DNA of 64,000 nt from Limanda limanda (GCF_963576545.1 NC_083641.1:13448893-13512892); one strand, 5' to 3'. Shown: positions 12,987 to 26,513, counted from the first letter of the stretch. The notes: generated by a model not told the origin, from the sequence alone. Numbers and translations are program-made.

Positions 12987-12992
12987 AATAAA
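12987..12992 (+). terminator. ypel2: Poly(A) signal AATAAA, probable ypel2 3' end
   Basis: Canonical hexamer in TCTAATAAAAAGC, followed by GU-rich TTTGTGTCTTCATGTG near 13022. This is the first well-formed signal pair that I noticed after the ypel2 stop. Confidence 0.6.
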
Positions 12993-13010
12993 AAGCACCT
13001 TGATATCTGT

Positions 13011-15341
13011 ATGGAATATAGTTTGTGTCTTCATGTGCCACCCTTTCATACTGTGAGTCAGATTTTGAAAAGATTTCTCGCAAAATTAAGTCATAGTGGT
13101 CAAGAGTTTAAGTCCCTATGGGCTTAAAACGAACCTACATTTCCTATTATGCATTTTGGTTTTCTTTTATTGAGTACTTCCTGTCCAGTTAATGACGACA
13201 TATTTTAAAGTTCATAGGGCCGGCTTTTTATGTTTTTAAAGATAAATTCAAGATTGAAGCTTAATGATGACATGTTTATTTAAAGCAAGACCAAATTATT
13301 TTATATTTATGTTAGTCTGAAGAATTTGAAATGTGTAACTGACATCAGTTTATGCTGTTTTGATCATCACACAACTTGCATAAAACCTAAAAATTGCAAA
13401 CAATATGTTCTTGATTCCCCGCCACATTTAGATTAAAAATGTTGCTACAGTCTTACTTATATTTTATTACAAACTAATACTAAAATATTGGGGCACCAAA
13501 ATAAATATATAAAAAGTGGGTGGGGCTAAGCTACCATGTGATGCTGATATAAGTAGTAAAATGGGATGTCAAACCGTTTGATTCTGGTTGTAACTCAGTT
13601 TTGACCAAATACTTTTTAGCAAGTTTGCTAACATCAGCCATAAGCTTCTGCTCATACCAGACAAATGGAAGCTTTTGTTTTGAAATTTAGCCTAGGTCTT
13701 AAGTTGCTTACGACTTAATATCTGTAAGACAAATTATGTATCATCTTGATTTCAAATTTCATGTAGTTGGTGAGCTCCTTTATGAAGCCAAAAGATAAAA
13801 ATGATTTGCACAAATTTTCAACAGAAAACCTGCTGATCTTTATGTAATACTTTGATTTTGCAGAGGAAATGTAAAAGAACAGCTTCTGCACACAAATTTC
13901 TACACATTCTTGTGTCATAAGATGCACCTATAATAATAATGCAAAATTATGACAGAAATAAGTAATTTGATGTAATTATGAGGTGGGTGTTTGCATTGAG
14001 GCATCATCAGAGGACGTGGGCACAAAGCCTGCTGCGACTGAGTAGTGACATCCGATGGGGACATTTTACTATCCCCATGGTAACAAGAGCATCAACCGTT
14101 ACTATAGGGTAGAATAGTACTGTACTGTAAAAAACAAAATGACCAACAACAGCAGCACCAGTGTTCATATTTCACTTAAACAGAAAATATCACGCGGTTG
14201 ACTGTTGTTTTGTGTGAGTGGATTTGATGATGTGTGTGTCAGTGTGTGTTAGCGTGTGTTGGTTTCTGTTGGCAAGTGTTAGCGTGTGTGCAGGGAGGAG
14301 GGTTATGAGTGGGTGATGTAAGACTTACACCTGTTAGTCATACATGAATCAAGCTCTTCATGCTTTCTTTCCTCCTCACTCGCACCCGCTCTTATCTTAG
14401 TTTTTTTTATTTCTCCTTTTCTTCTTTTGTTTTAATCCTTCATCCCTTCCTCTCCTCCCTCTGTCCCCCATCTCTCCCTGCGGTGTTGTTTTGAATGATC
14501 CCCCTGGGCTTGTGTCTTTCTCTGTCTCTCCCTCTCCGTCTGACTTGGCTAACCCACTCCAAATCTCACTGCAGCAGATGGTGCTGTGTTTGGATTGGGC
14601 CAGGTCTCCTAGCAACCCTCTCTCTCACCCTCTTCTATCTGTCTCCCCTAAAGCAAGGCAGCGGAGGAGTGGGTGTCATGCTCTGTCTGGGTCTACTGTG
14701 CCCACCCCTCCTCTGTCTCTTTGTTGACGTCTGTGTTTATGTCTGTGCCTCTCTCTCTTTCACTCTCTCGGATGCAAGTAGGGCAGGAGGCTGACTGTCT
14801 GGATTACTAAACATGTGTAATGATTGAATTTGATGTGCAAAATAGGGAAAGCAGGACATAACCACCAATGTGATTTGTAACCCCAATGTGACCTAGATTT
14901 GTTCACGTATGTTGTGATGGCAGGCGGCGATCACATCTGGGTCATGATGGGTTTAATGACAATTTTTCTCTCTGTGTTCATGTTGTCGCTACCTGCTAAA
15001 ACCTACAACTGTGTGTTTGTGCAGGTATCTCTCGAACTTTAGAAAAGCTTGTTACCGTCCTGTGAGCAACTCCTCTGAAAACACACCATTAAGTCTGCTT
15101 GTAGAGACTCGCAGGGCTGCAGATACACTCTCTGCTCACACTCACACTCACACACACACACACAGATAAAAACATCAAACAAACTACAGCATTATTTCTG
15201 TAAACATTGTAACGATATAGTACAGTATAGTAATGCTAGTAAAAATTGCTTTGATGAAATGTCTGTGATCTTGAACATTCTACACATATATATATATATA
15301 AGAATGCAGCTTCTTACTCACATCATTTCCTACTGATCACC
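13011..15341. other. Intergenic, no gene seen
   Basis: AT-rich, with a pyrimidine-rich stretch around 14360-14770 and short TG-, CA- and TA-rich tracts (14230-14290, 15140-15165, 15287-15300). Nothing coding was recognised. Confidence 0.5.
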
Positions 15342-16359
15342 TTGTGGATTACCGCTGTGAGGAGGAAAAGACTTACCTACAACAGAAGAACTGCGAGACA
15401 GGTCAAAGCTCAGGACTACTGCATGGACTGCCGGGCATTTCAACCAGAAGTCAGATATCTTGAACTTCTGTTGGTCAAGGAGAGGGCCAAGAACGAGAGT
15501 AGAGACTCAAGTTTTGCCAAGCACTGGAAAAGTTTGCCGAACTACAATCCCCGGAAGAAAGCTACAAGCGGCGGGGACGAAGAAACATGGCAGCCTGAGA
15601 TTTGGGAGGAGGAGGATTACTGGGATGAAGAAAAACAGCAGCCTGATAATTGGGAGGAGGACAGCGAAACCCTCAGCAACGCAGATATCCCCACTGAGAT
15701 CAGCGAGCAGAACCAGGAGAAGGACCTCCACAGACATTACAAGGAGCTGCAGGAGGCTCATATAAATCAACCAGCAGAGGTTTGCTGTGGAGCTGCAGGC
15801 CGAGAGGAGCACAAATGAGGCTCTCCTAGATTACCTGGAGAAACTAAGAGCTTCATACAATGAGATCAGTCAAAGGTATGAAGCTAACAACCACAGAGCA
15901 AGGCAGCAGGCCACTCACCTGAATACTGAGCTTGAGAAAGCAGTCAAGTCTCAGATGCAAACCTTCTAGGCGGAGCTGTACACTCTCCGTCTGATGGAGG
16001 AGATGAGGAGCTGACTTCTCAACTCTGGAGAGAGAGGATCTCAAGCATCAGGAGTGGCAAGAGGAGGAGAAGCAGCAGGAGACGCAAGATGAGGAGAAAG
16101 AGCAGTAGGGGAAGCAGGAGGAGAAGAAGGAGGAGAAGAAGGAGGGGAGAAGCCTATGGACAAACCTGCATATAAAACTATACTCAACAACCAGCAGGAG
16201 CCCCTCCCTGATGCTCTTCCTGCTTCTGAGGAGACGCTCAAAAAGAAGAAGAGATATTCGATTTGGAAAACAATCAGAAAGCGTCTGGGACTGAGGAGGA
16301 GGAGGAAGCAAAAGCACCTAACAACTGATTCACACCTGACATATTCAAGATTACAATGA
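15342..16359 (+). pseudogene. Decayed charged coiled-coil protein gene, intronless
   Basis: An open frame at 15342-15818 (first ATG 15423) contains VRYLELLLVKERAKNES and acidic WEEE/WDEEK repeats. Near 15775-15787 the coding signal slips frame into QRFAVELQAERSTNEALLDY, then meets TAG at 15967 and TGA near 16011. A Glu/Arg/Lys-rich stretch follows that is best in other frames, then 16156-16359 is open again (MDKPAYKTILNN... ending LRRRRKQK...). Several frameshifts and stops with no convincing introns suggest a pseudogene or retrocopy. I do not recognise the parent; coiled coil is the only safe description. Confidence 0.55.
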
Positions 16360-18414
16360 TCTCATGCATATATTGCATTCTTTAGTCATAGTTGTCTCTC
16401 AGGCTCAGTTATGGAAAAGCTGTTATTCTTACTTTAGATTCATTATAATTTACTTTTGATTAATTAAGGCTTCATGATTTCCTGTGATGTCTAAGTTATT
16501 TTTTTCAGATAGAAAGAAACCAGTGATGCATTTATAAGAATAACAGTTGGTAACAAAAAATAATTGTATCACCAGAATATCACCCTATTTTAAATGAGAA
16601 GATTTAATGGTATTTACATTGGTTAGAATCAAACAACATATGAACAATATATAAAGAGAGCAAAAACTAAAGAAATAAATTAAATGCTCCAGAAACAAAA
16701 CTGTTTCAAAACAACAAAACAAACAGAAATGCCTCAGTACATTTTCTTGCAAATGTAAGTCTTAGTTCTCCTTTTTGTAAATTAAATGTCATCTACCTCT
16801 TATTTTACATGAAGCGTTTACAATTGGTTACTGCGGTGTTTTACCTAATTTAACATTTTAGTATAAAAAAGTCATTCATCATCCTCTTGTCCTTCTTTAG
16901 TCCTGAAGCCAACCTTATAATTTGACATTTGAAATGCTCTTATTCACTTTTCCTGAGATGTGGAGACTGATACCACTCAGGTTTGTATGGTGAAAATAAA
17001 ACTACAACCAGCTTAGATCAACACAAAGACTGGAAACAGTGAGAAACAGCTCAAAGTTATCGTCCGTTTCCTGTGCAAAAATTGTGTTCAGATATGAAAG
17101 CGGTAATGATATCCTCAACTCTCTACAAAAAAAACAACACACTCCCAAAAACTTTCTATGTTTTTATTCTTCTGGAACGTGCACACAGACGCCTCTAAAG
17201 TCTAATAGCTCATAGTTATCATCCACCATGCACAGACACACACGCAGAACCACCACCGTGACACTTTAGTACTGCTGAGGGAAAAACACGAGCTAAATGG
17301 CAGCCACATGCCTGACGATGAGGCCTCCGTCCCTGATTAATTGCTTTAATCTATTTTTCCAGCTGCATCATACAGACACCACAAGCGCTTCATCATCCTC
17401 CTTCAAGTCTGTTGCCCCGCAGCACGAAGAGCTGAGAGCTTCACGAGGACGCTAAATCACTTTTATGTGCATTTAAAGTAAATAAACCTTTTTTCTAAAA
17501 GGTTCTGTTATTCACCTAAGTGGCACCAGATATTGTCGATCAATAGGAAGCATGAAATGTCCCCGGGGATCGTCTGCAGCAGCATCTGAAAGCTGCCTTT
17601 GTCGCTCAGTCTTCTTTCTGTGGGGAATCATCAGCCCCTGAGGGAAGCAGAGTGCCGACTGCTTGTTTGTTTACTCGGGTAGAAGTGCCCACAGGCCTCG
17701 GCAGAGAAGGGAGGGCTTTTTTTTTTTCTCAGCCCGTGACCTCATATCTGTGTCAGGCTCTCAAAAAGCAGGACAAGGCCAGCCAGGCCACAGTGCAATG
17801 TGCAAGGCAAGCACAAAGCAGGACATTGAAAAAGGGCCTCAGTGAGGGCGGCCCCAGTGATGACACCTTGCTGTTCAGAGGGCTGACACAGATAAACCCT
17901 TCCATCAACAGTAAGAGCGTTCAGGTGGTTTCACGTTACAAAGGCTGTTCCTTTCAGGCATCCCTCAGTGCCTCATGATGGTGGAGCTAGGATTCTCCAG
18001 CTGGTCTCCCTTTGCATTACAGATATAAGAGCATCTACAACCTCTGGATTCCCTCAGTGGACAGTCAGGAAAGAAACTTCCTTTGTACATCTCGTTGTTA
18101 TGCTTATTACCTTTACTATGATGGTTTCAACACTGTCCATTTAAACAGATTTCAATAAAACTCGGTTGAAGGATGGGACTTGAGCCAAACAAGAACCTAT
18201 TACATTCTGGGTCAGAACCACATCAGTGGGCAGATCCAGGAATTAAGCACTTTCTTTAACATTAAGAGATATGGTGTATTTTGAAAATGTCACTGTTACC
18301 AGGGAATAATTCATGGCTCTTGCACATTCAGGGGACTGATCTCTGTGTTTGCAATTGGGGGCCACGTGACAGAATTTAAAGAGACTGTTGGGCCTTCGTG
18401 GACTTTTAGCAATC

Positions 18415-18454
18415 TTGTGATGTCCAAGAGCAGCAGGGCTCTTGGACATCACAA
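18415..18454. repeat. Perfect 17-bp inverted repeat, 6-nt loop
   Basis: TTGTGATGTCCAAGAGC (18415-18431) and its exact inverse (18438-18454). Intergenic, no gene context. Confidence 0.65.
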
Positions 18455-20651
18455 CAGTTTCGAAAGTCGAGGTCAAGTAAAAGACATCAGTGTCCATTGA
18501 CAGGACATGGAAATCTGTGGCCTCCAGTGTACACACACTTTTTCTCAATTACGCCAGTTTACTTTCCAGTGAAGAAGGAGACATGATGTGTTAAGAATTT
18601 TAAGTTTGAAATGAACATTAGTTGTATACAATCCTATTTTGCTGTGAAAGTAGCTGTTTGTTGTAGTGGTATTAAAACAGATGAGAGGTCAAGGTTTCAC
18701 ACCGTTTGGTTTGGATTGATTCAGATTTATAAGATGTACCAATGTTACCTTAAGAAAAACATAAATTTGCCCTGTCCCTGAAGAATTATTAAAACAATTT
18801 AACACATGTGACTCTCCTTCAGGACAATTGCACAAATAGGAAAGAATAGGAAAAACAAGGTTTTGCAAGCTGTTGTGATCCGGGATGAAACGTGTGTGCA
18901 GAGGACACTGACATGAACAGCTGTACAGCTCAACTTAGTCCTACACAGACACACACGCCTGACATTGTGCAACCAACAGAGTGATGCGTGTTGACATTAT
19001 GACACTGACCTGTCTTGTGTTTTTTATATATCGTTTTAGCATCTGTCACAGCTTTATAGTCACACATGTATTCACCCCTGTGCAGGTTGGGTATTTCCAT
19101 TAGACTGTGAACAATCAGCCTGTAGCCATGAGTGTACCTGCTGATTTAAAGTATGTATATTGTACATGTGAGTGTGCTTGTGCTTGTGCTGGAGAGCAGA
19201 GGGGAGACAAACAGACCCACCACTGCTGCTGCTGCCAGGAGACGGGCTGTAAAGCAGCCCAGCTCAGGACTGCAGAGACTATAAATAGCCCGGCCTGCCT
19301 TTCTCATGGGCACCACCCACCACATTACCCATGTGACATAACAGCAGCACAGAACAAAACAACACAGCACCATTGCATACTGTAGCACGTCTTAAATCAG
19401 ATAGGGGGGCTTAACCTGCCCACTGCTGATGGAGGACATTGTGATATATGTAGGCAGTGAGGGAGAAGAGAACAAGTAGTGCTGGTTGTGATGCTCAAGG
19501 CCGGAAATCTGCTTTAACACAAATACGCCAAGATGTTCACTCAAAGACGAGTTAGCCAACAGCATTAAAGACAAATATATCTGCTGTGTTTCCACTGTAA
19601 CAATAGGTGCATTGTAACACAAAGTGAAAGAAAAAGCTTATGATATGATGTAAAACGTCCGATAAGAAAGCTAAATGTATTTACAGCCTCAATTTTCCAG
19701 ACACTGTACGGAGCACCAAAACTGACAAAACGTAATAAAACTCTGATTGCTAAATGATGTTATAAAGATAGTTATATACTGAACGAAACTGCCAAACATT
19801 TGTTCCAGTCTTGTGAGGAGTTGAATTTTTTATCTAACTTAAGTTGGCCTAGTGCAGTTCTTAAAACTGTTACTGAAGTTTTAAGAATTTAGCATTGTAA
19901 TCCATAATGAAAATATTATTCTTCTACACTAATTTAATCTTTTGATTTTTTAGCGTACTTTTTATTGATGTATTTAATTATATATTTGACTTAACGGATA
20001 ACATTTTGTATTTTGTCGGACTCAGTACTCCATAAACTGAAAAGCAGCTGTTGATTCTTCCTTTTTAGGCTTGAAACGATTCTGAACCTAATTATTTTGC
20101 TCCACATCAGTAAACTCATTTTGGTTGATCACAGTGGCTGTTTTTGTTGCACATGTTGATAAAATGGGGCAAATCAAACCATTTCTGTTGTATCACTGTA
20201 CGACTTCCCAGCATAGCTTGGCCTAACTTAAACCTGAGTTTCTCAAAGCAAAGCAAATCACAAAGCAGGGACGCACAATTCAATAGGTCCATTCCAGAAT
20301 TAGCTTAATCGATCTCAAAATCTAATTTAAATCTGGTGAATTATGGATTGTCCAGTTGACGTTTGACTGATGTTTAGTGACAGCTGTCAGTGGTGTGTCA
20401 CTCTGAATAATGTCTCACTGCTACAAATACAATCACCACATTTGGTAAAGGCCTGAGAAAAGAACCTTCAACTCGAAGCAAGGTCATTTACCTGATCCCA
20501 AAATCTCACATCACTACAATCAACTACTTGCCTCTGTGGTTGAACTGTTCCTCAGCTTGTTGTTGTTTGTCAGTCAGGATTAAACAACAGAAGAAGAGTT
20601 GTTGTTGTTGTTCCGTACGCCTGCAGGTTGAAGTGTTACCATGGAGCCAGT

Positions 20652-20700
20652 TAACGAGTCACACCTGGTCTGTGTACCTGACACCAGGTAAGACTCGTTA
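20652..20700. repeat. Imperfect 18-bp inverted repeat
   Basis: TAACGAGTC..ACCTGGT and ACCAGGT..GACTCGTTA pair around a 13-nt loop, with two mismatched positions between the two paired blocks. It overlaps a strong-context ATG and a GTAAGA. Confidence 0.5.
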
Positions 20701-20819
20701 GCTGTGAAAATATGTGATATAACGATGTTTTTCTGCCGGATAAATATTTACCCGACTGTTAACTCCTCCAATCTGTCATAATTCCACCATCTCTGCACCT
20801 TAGCATATTCACACCAATA

Positions 20820-21030
20820 CATTTTGCACTATTGTTTTTCTTGTTTTTTTTTCGTTAGGTGTATATATATATTTTTATTTAAGTCTATACTTTTTTTTGC
20901 CTGCTTGTAATATTCTGAGCATTGCTATAAGAGAGCCTGTTACCCAAGCATTTCATTGCAAGCGACTGCTTAATGTAATTGTTGTGCATATGACAATAAA
21001 CTCTTAAATCTTGAATCTTGAATCTTGGAG
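20820..21030 (+). mobile_element. LINE-like 3' end with (TTGAATC)n tail
   Basis: AT-rich sequence ending TGACAATAAACTCTTAAATC followed by TTGAATCTTGAATCTTGG. This tandem tail is typical of the 3' termini of fish L2/CR1-type LINEs. No ORF remains. Confidence 0.5.
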
Positions 21031-21728
21031 GTGATGTTTTCATCGGCAGGATTATGCAAAAACTACTGGAGGGCTGGGGCATGACCTAAGGAAGGACCCA
21101 TTAAATGTTAAATCCGATGTTTTTTTTAATAATATAACGTTGTGAGATCGTTTATGACGTGATTACAGATATCTCAGGTTCGTGGTAAAAAATATCAGGC
21201 ACATGTAGTGGACTGATATCTATGAGTGTGAGCAGGTTGGTGCAGATCCAAATGAAAATCTGGATCCTGTGTTTTTAAAGGAGGTTTCACAAGGGGACTG
21301 CTGGACATTGCTGAAGATATGCACTGGGCAATTTTAGTTTCTTGAGTTGTCAGTAATGCCAAGACTCTAATCTTGATACTTTTTTTTTTTTTTTAAACAT
21401 ACAGCGAATCTTAACTCAAAAGATGATATACTTGAGCGAGAGTGAGAAACAATGAAAAACAGAAGAGACAAGAAAACAGGACATTAGCTCCATACTGTTT
21501 GAAGTAGCTTCTGTCTTACTGTCTCAGTGGGGCTCTGTTACACTTACTAACTGCAGCGACAAGGAAATAAGACTCTTATCAGATGTGGTTGATCCTGGAG
21601 CACACTTTAGCCCAGATTATGGATTTCTGTAATCTCAGCACAGTGGTTTTAGATTACGTTGATTCATTTACTCACAAGTCCTGCAATGCCTTACAAATTG
21701 TGTGTGTGTTTGTGTGTGGACGGGGGGA

Positions 21729-21762
<34 letters not shown>

Positions 21763-22879
21763 GTTTCCAGTGTAGGAGGAGCAGCAACAGACTTATACAA
21801 AGTTCTATTTTTTTTTTTTGCAACTAATTTGCAACTAATTTATTTTCCCTCCAATGCCAACAAAGCACTTAGGATCTTACAGGTCAATGCTTTTACTGGA
21901 AAAAAAAATCCACCTCCAAAGTAAAATCAATTAAGAACATTAGGATTTTTGATTCACTCTGATGTAGATGTGAGGTTATGGGCCCATAGAGAAGACAATT
22001 ACTGAGCAAACACACACTTTTCATCCTATCTCTCTCTCACACTCACACACATACACACAAACACACAAAATACCTTATAGTGAAAACACTGTCATAAGTA
22101 AGATCATTCAACAAAGTATTTCTAAAAAAAGCAACAATCTGAAATGATGCAGCTGCTTATTTAACTTGTTGGAATTCCTCAAGGTTTTTTCACTGCATGT
22201 TGCATCAGCTGGTAAAAAGATTTAATACAACCGTTGGGGTAATAAATCAATGTCAGTGTTATGTAATATCAAGCCTTTCCACGAATAATAAAAGGATGAA
22301 CTGGAATTCCGATCCAGTGATTGAAGGCCTCTGCCAACTAGTGACAGTGTTGACGTCATTGTGACCTTTAACCTCTGAAAACATCGATTCATGTTTGAGT
22401 CCAAGAGAAAACTGATCAAATTAGGCTAAATTTGTGTTAGTCACAAATAGTGACTTATCCTGAATACTGCTATATACATTATTACACTTTTATTTGTTAA
22501 CTCTAGTTTGAATATGGTTTGATACCCCCCCCCCCTCCCCTATTCTCTTGAGGTGTTCCTAATATTTCATAAGGCAACAAAATGTGTTTTTTGTGAGGTG
22601 ACAGAGACCTTGACTTTGGACCAACTGCGAAGAAATTCTCTCAAACGTTCTTGTTCTTGTCAAACGTTCCCAACAACATATTATCTGGCTCGGTCGCCGG
22701 CACTGAAGCATAAAAACATAGAGGAAACAACAGGAAAGAGGCACAGCTGTTATGTCCAAAATCTGAATCATCTGAAATGGACGTTTAGTTGTTTCACCGA
22801 TCCGATATTTCCTAATCACATGAACTCAGCTGACATGGAGCAGAAAATAACAACAGTTCCACATGGGTCCGTATTAACG

Positions 22880-25800
22880 AGTTGAAATATTTATTTTCAA
22901 AAACTGAAAAAATAAAAACAAACCCACCAACAAAGTTTTAGTATATCATACAAAGACATATTCCACTGTTGCTATGTGAGTATTTGTTTCTCTTTGACTA
23001 CAGTGTGAGGCAGTTTGAAAAGGCTGGCTGAGCTGGTCGGACTACAGACACAGACCCGAGAGAAGAGAGAGGACACAGACGGAGAGAGGGAGGTCAATAA
23101 AGAATATCTGGGCAAGAAAAATACAACTAAACATCACTCAAGGTGCATTCATCTTCCAAGACACTTGTAACACCATCAAAAGTGGATGAATCCTTCTTCT
23201 GTGGTGGTTTTAATTTGTTTTATATTCCAGATGTTTCTGATGAAATTAGCTACTGTTTTGCTCGTGTGTGGGAGAAATGACAGAAAACAGCTAAAATCAT
23301 TGTTACATACAAAGACCTGGAGCCAACAGTTTGTTTGTAGAATTAGAGCCCGACTGATCTATCAGTTGATCAATAAATTGATATTGACATTTTTGTTTGC
23401 CGATATCCAAACTTAGATTTGACAGAACAAACAATGTAGAAGAGATGCGCATTTATAGATATTTTATGTAAAAAAATAGTTTTGTATGTTTGATTGTTTA
23501 CGCGTTCTCTTTTTATTTATGGTTATTTATAATAAAGGTTTGGGTTAAACTGTAAAATATCAAGACTCTTGCTCATGAGGGTTTGATATTGACATCTTGA
23601 GATTCAACTTTTAAAAAATCAGTCGGGCTATGGATTTATTTTGGGGGGGGGGGTAATTCAACCATCTGCTTTCAAAGCTGTTTAAACCCTTTCTTTTGTG
23701 TTTTTAAGAATTATTTGCAGATACTATTTGACCAGTGTCTGTAAAATACCCAGTGTCACAACTTTTTAGAGCTACACAGCTAAAGCGGCGCCTCAGAGCT
23801 ACGTATGGTAAGACACAGAGAAAGACAAAGAGTCCAAGAGAATCATTATCCAACAGAGAGAGAGAAATAAGATGACTGCTCATCTCATGGTTTTTTTTAC
23901 ACAAAGGCATGATCAGTCTTCTCAGTCCACTGAAAGTCAGTTCATCAGTCTCAGTAGGAAATTCAGTTAAATAAACCCTGGTACGGAAGAAGTAAAGACT
24001 TATATTAGTTATGTGTGGTGTTGTTGGGCACCATCATGTATTCAATTAAACTCAAGCGTTAATTGGAGAGATGCCGTGAAAAGAAATCCAAAGATTATTT
24101 CCAACAGTTAAAGGCTCAGAGTTTATATACACAGCTACTTGGTCTTGAGGAAGTTGAAACACTGCAGTCTGTGCACTGCATTCTTCAGGGTCCACTGTGG
24201 TGCTGCCAACGCAGGCCGTTAGTGAAGGATTTATAAAACTGCAGCCTGCCATCAGTCCTGCAGGATTTATGAAGAGGCAGGTCGATCTTTCACGTTTCAT
24301 TAATAAAGGCTTGTGCAGCAGGGTGGCCTCAAAATTCATAAAAGTCTCACATTCAACATTGATTTGAAACAGTCAAACTTTAAAAGATTTACATTTCCTC
24401 CTTCCTGCAGATTTACGAGTGGGCGGACACTCCCGTCTCCTGCAGAACCCTAAAAGGATTATCATCCACCCCGGGAGCACGGCCGTCCTGCTCGGGGGGG
24501 TCGTGACGTCTCAAGGAGGAGCAGATACTCGCCATCTGTCAGGAGACCACGGTGTTCGCAGTTCATTATAAGTGACTGGATCCCAGCTCCACCTCCAGAG
24601 CCGCTGCAGCTGCTGTGACAGCTTCGTCGTGGCTCCGCTTGACTAAAAATATGCACCAATTTAATCTGAAAACTTTGCTTTTGCTGCCAGACTCGAAGAA
24701 ATAAAAACTTTATGACTAGTGTTGTTGCTTTTTTTCTATATATATATAAAAAAGAGGGTTTCCTCCCACTGCTCTCCTTCACGAGAGCTCCGGAGGGGCA
24801 GTATGTGAAAATGCAAATGTCAGAGTGAGAGGCTCTTGACATTCACTGTTTCTGTCCTATAGGAAAAACTGGAGAGAATGTTCCAATGGGCCCACCAGGA
24901 CAGGAAGTCCTCCGGAGGATTCACCGCGAGCGGAGGGGGGGTGTTGTTGATGACGTTTCAAACAGGCGATAGTTGCAAAAATGGAAAAAAGGGGGATACA
25001 AATATCTCAGGAGGAAAAAGCAGTCATACCATACACATAGAAGACACAGACGCAAGGCAGACACCGGTGTCGATCTCCGCAACAGAATGTTTAAGTTACC
25101 TGCTGCAACCAGAACCACGCCCCCCCCCCCTACACCTGATCGCTCTTGGGGTTTCTGTGTTGTTGTGAACGCATCTGAGCAGATTCTCCTGCTGCATCGT
25201 TCATGTGTAAAAGTCAAAACTCCGCAGAAAGTCCAGAACCAATTGTGTGGAAATGATCCGTGGTCGTGTCTAAAAACTGAGGAAAGAGGAAATGATTTGA
25301 CCTCCCCATGATGCACAGCTGCTGCCTTTGACCTCTGATGATGTAGCACGAGGTAGTTGGCAGTGTGAGAAGGCCACAGGGAGAAGACTGTTACGTGTGC
25401 TACTTTTCCCTGTTCTTGTTTTAAAAGAGTTTCCGGGTAGGAATCTGCTAAAATATGAAGAAACCAAAAAAAATTTGAATAAAAGAGGGGTGCGTTCAGG
25501 TTAACAGTCACGGTCGTCACAATGGTGAGGTGGTGAAAAGGCAGAAAGTCCAGTGAACCTGCTCGTGAAGCGGTACGGACTTAACAAGGTGAGAACTCAC
25601 AGTGTGAGAAAAAACAAACGGGGAAGGAACGAGGGAGGAAGAGAACGTCAAAACTGCACCGACGGACGAGTAGAGAGCAGCTCCCGACGAAGACAACAAA
25701 AAAGGAGAGCATGCATGCCATCTATGTTACACAGAGAGCTTGTGCAGTGCAGCCTGGGATGTCTTAGTTGACGCTTGTGCTTGTGTCGCCTCTGCTGCGT

Positions 25801-26360
25801 CTCCTTGGTAGTAAAAACCGGGGGGGGGGGGAGGAAGGAGAAGAAATAAAAAGAAGACAATAAATACTCGGGCCGAAGTGATCAACTCCATCACTGCTCG
25901 TCTCCGTCCTGGGCGGGAGGAGGGGGGAGGGGAGGGCAGGGAACATGAGGCTGTGAAGTCGGGCTGCACTGTAGGCTTTTCTCCCCCACCCACCCACCCC
26001 CCAACTTCTGACGTCCATTTCTTCCGACGTCCCCCCTCCTCCGCTGAGCCCTTGGTGCTGTCCTTTCATGGAAGCTTCCGGACATGGGTTGAGAAGCAGT
26101 GTTTTGTTGTTTTTTTTACAAAAGAAGCACCTTTTCATTTGGCTTAGAGAACAAACAAACAGAAAAGAGAGAAGGAAACAAGGGAGAAAAAGACGGAGAA
26201 GAGTGTGTATAAATAGAGAGAGGCAGACAGAAGCCGGTGTGATGGTGGAGGAAGGGAAGGAGGCAGCGGGACGGGACTGGTCTCAACCTGTGCCTGTAGA
26301 GAAGATGGAAAAGACAGGTTTTAGTGTATTTTTACATTTTCTACTACAATGTTGTTTTTT
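22880..26360 (-). other. Probable hip1 3' flank / 3' UTR
   Basis: No recognised coding exon. Candidate minus-strand poly(A) signals (TTTATT on the + strand) occur near 23635, 23514 and 22888, so the hip1 3' UTR could extend up to about 3.5 kb. Which is used cannot be decided here. The stretch includes a C-run near 25120, a G-rich tract near 25818 and a MITE-like element at 23347-23629. Confidence 0.35.
23347..23629. mobile_element. MITE-like element with 12-bp inverted ends
   Basis: AGCCCGACTGAT at 23347-23358 and its exact inverse at 23618-23629 bound 283 bp of AT-rich, non-coding DNA. No clear target duplication was seen. Confidence 0.5.
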
Positions 26361-26513
26361 TTACTGAAGTGTAATTATAGCAGAGTTCTCCTCACCCTCC
26401 TCCACCTCGCCCCAGCCCTCCGCTACACCGGCCAGCTCGTAATGCTTCTTCCTCAGGACACCGAGTCGCTCTCGCTCCTTCTGCAGACGAGTCTCCAGCT
26501 CCAGGACCATGAC
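26361..26513 (-). CDS. hip1: hip1 coding exon 30 with stop
   Basis: Encodes VMVLELETRLQKERERLGVL, RKKHYELAGVAEGW and a diverged acidic tail, ending with TAA at 26363-26361. Acceptor CTCCTTCAG. Confidence 0.94.
   Translation of the reverse strand, partial: VMVLELETRLQKERERLGVLRKKHYELAGVAEGWGEVEEGEENSAIITLQ

Larger units (their letters stand above)
10587..13010 (+). other. ypel2: ypel2 3' UTR (inferred)
   Basis: This gene-free stretch runs from the ypel2 stop to the first convincing cleavage signal: AATAAA at 12987, with a GT-rich element about 30 nt downstream. It contains a CAG run near 11428, a perfect 13-bp hairpin (12547-12578) and two G14 runs (12594-12625). Assignment as UTR is inferred from position; no transcript was seen. 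Confidence 0.6.
16360..22879. other. Intergenic, repeats only
   Basis: No gene was recognised. Contains the 18415 hairpin, the 20652 inverted repeat, a LINE-like tail (20820-21030) and a (GT)n tract near 21730-21760. Confidence 0.5.

Noticed and set aside
15507..15812. Antisense frame to the coiled-coil pseudogene
   Set aside because: Mirror of the Glu/Lys-rich sense sequence read as Leu/Phe; the sense frames look coding and this one does not.
24921..25520. 199-codon minus-strand frame
   Set aside because: Low-complexity composition, no recognised domain, lies in the probable hip1 3' flank and overlaps other equally open frames.
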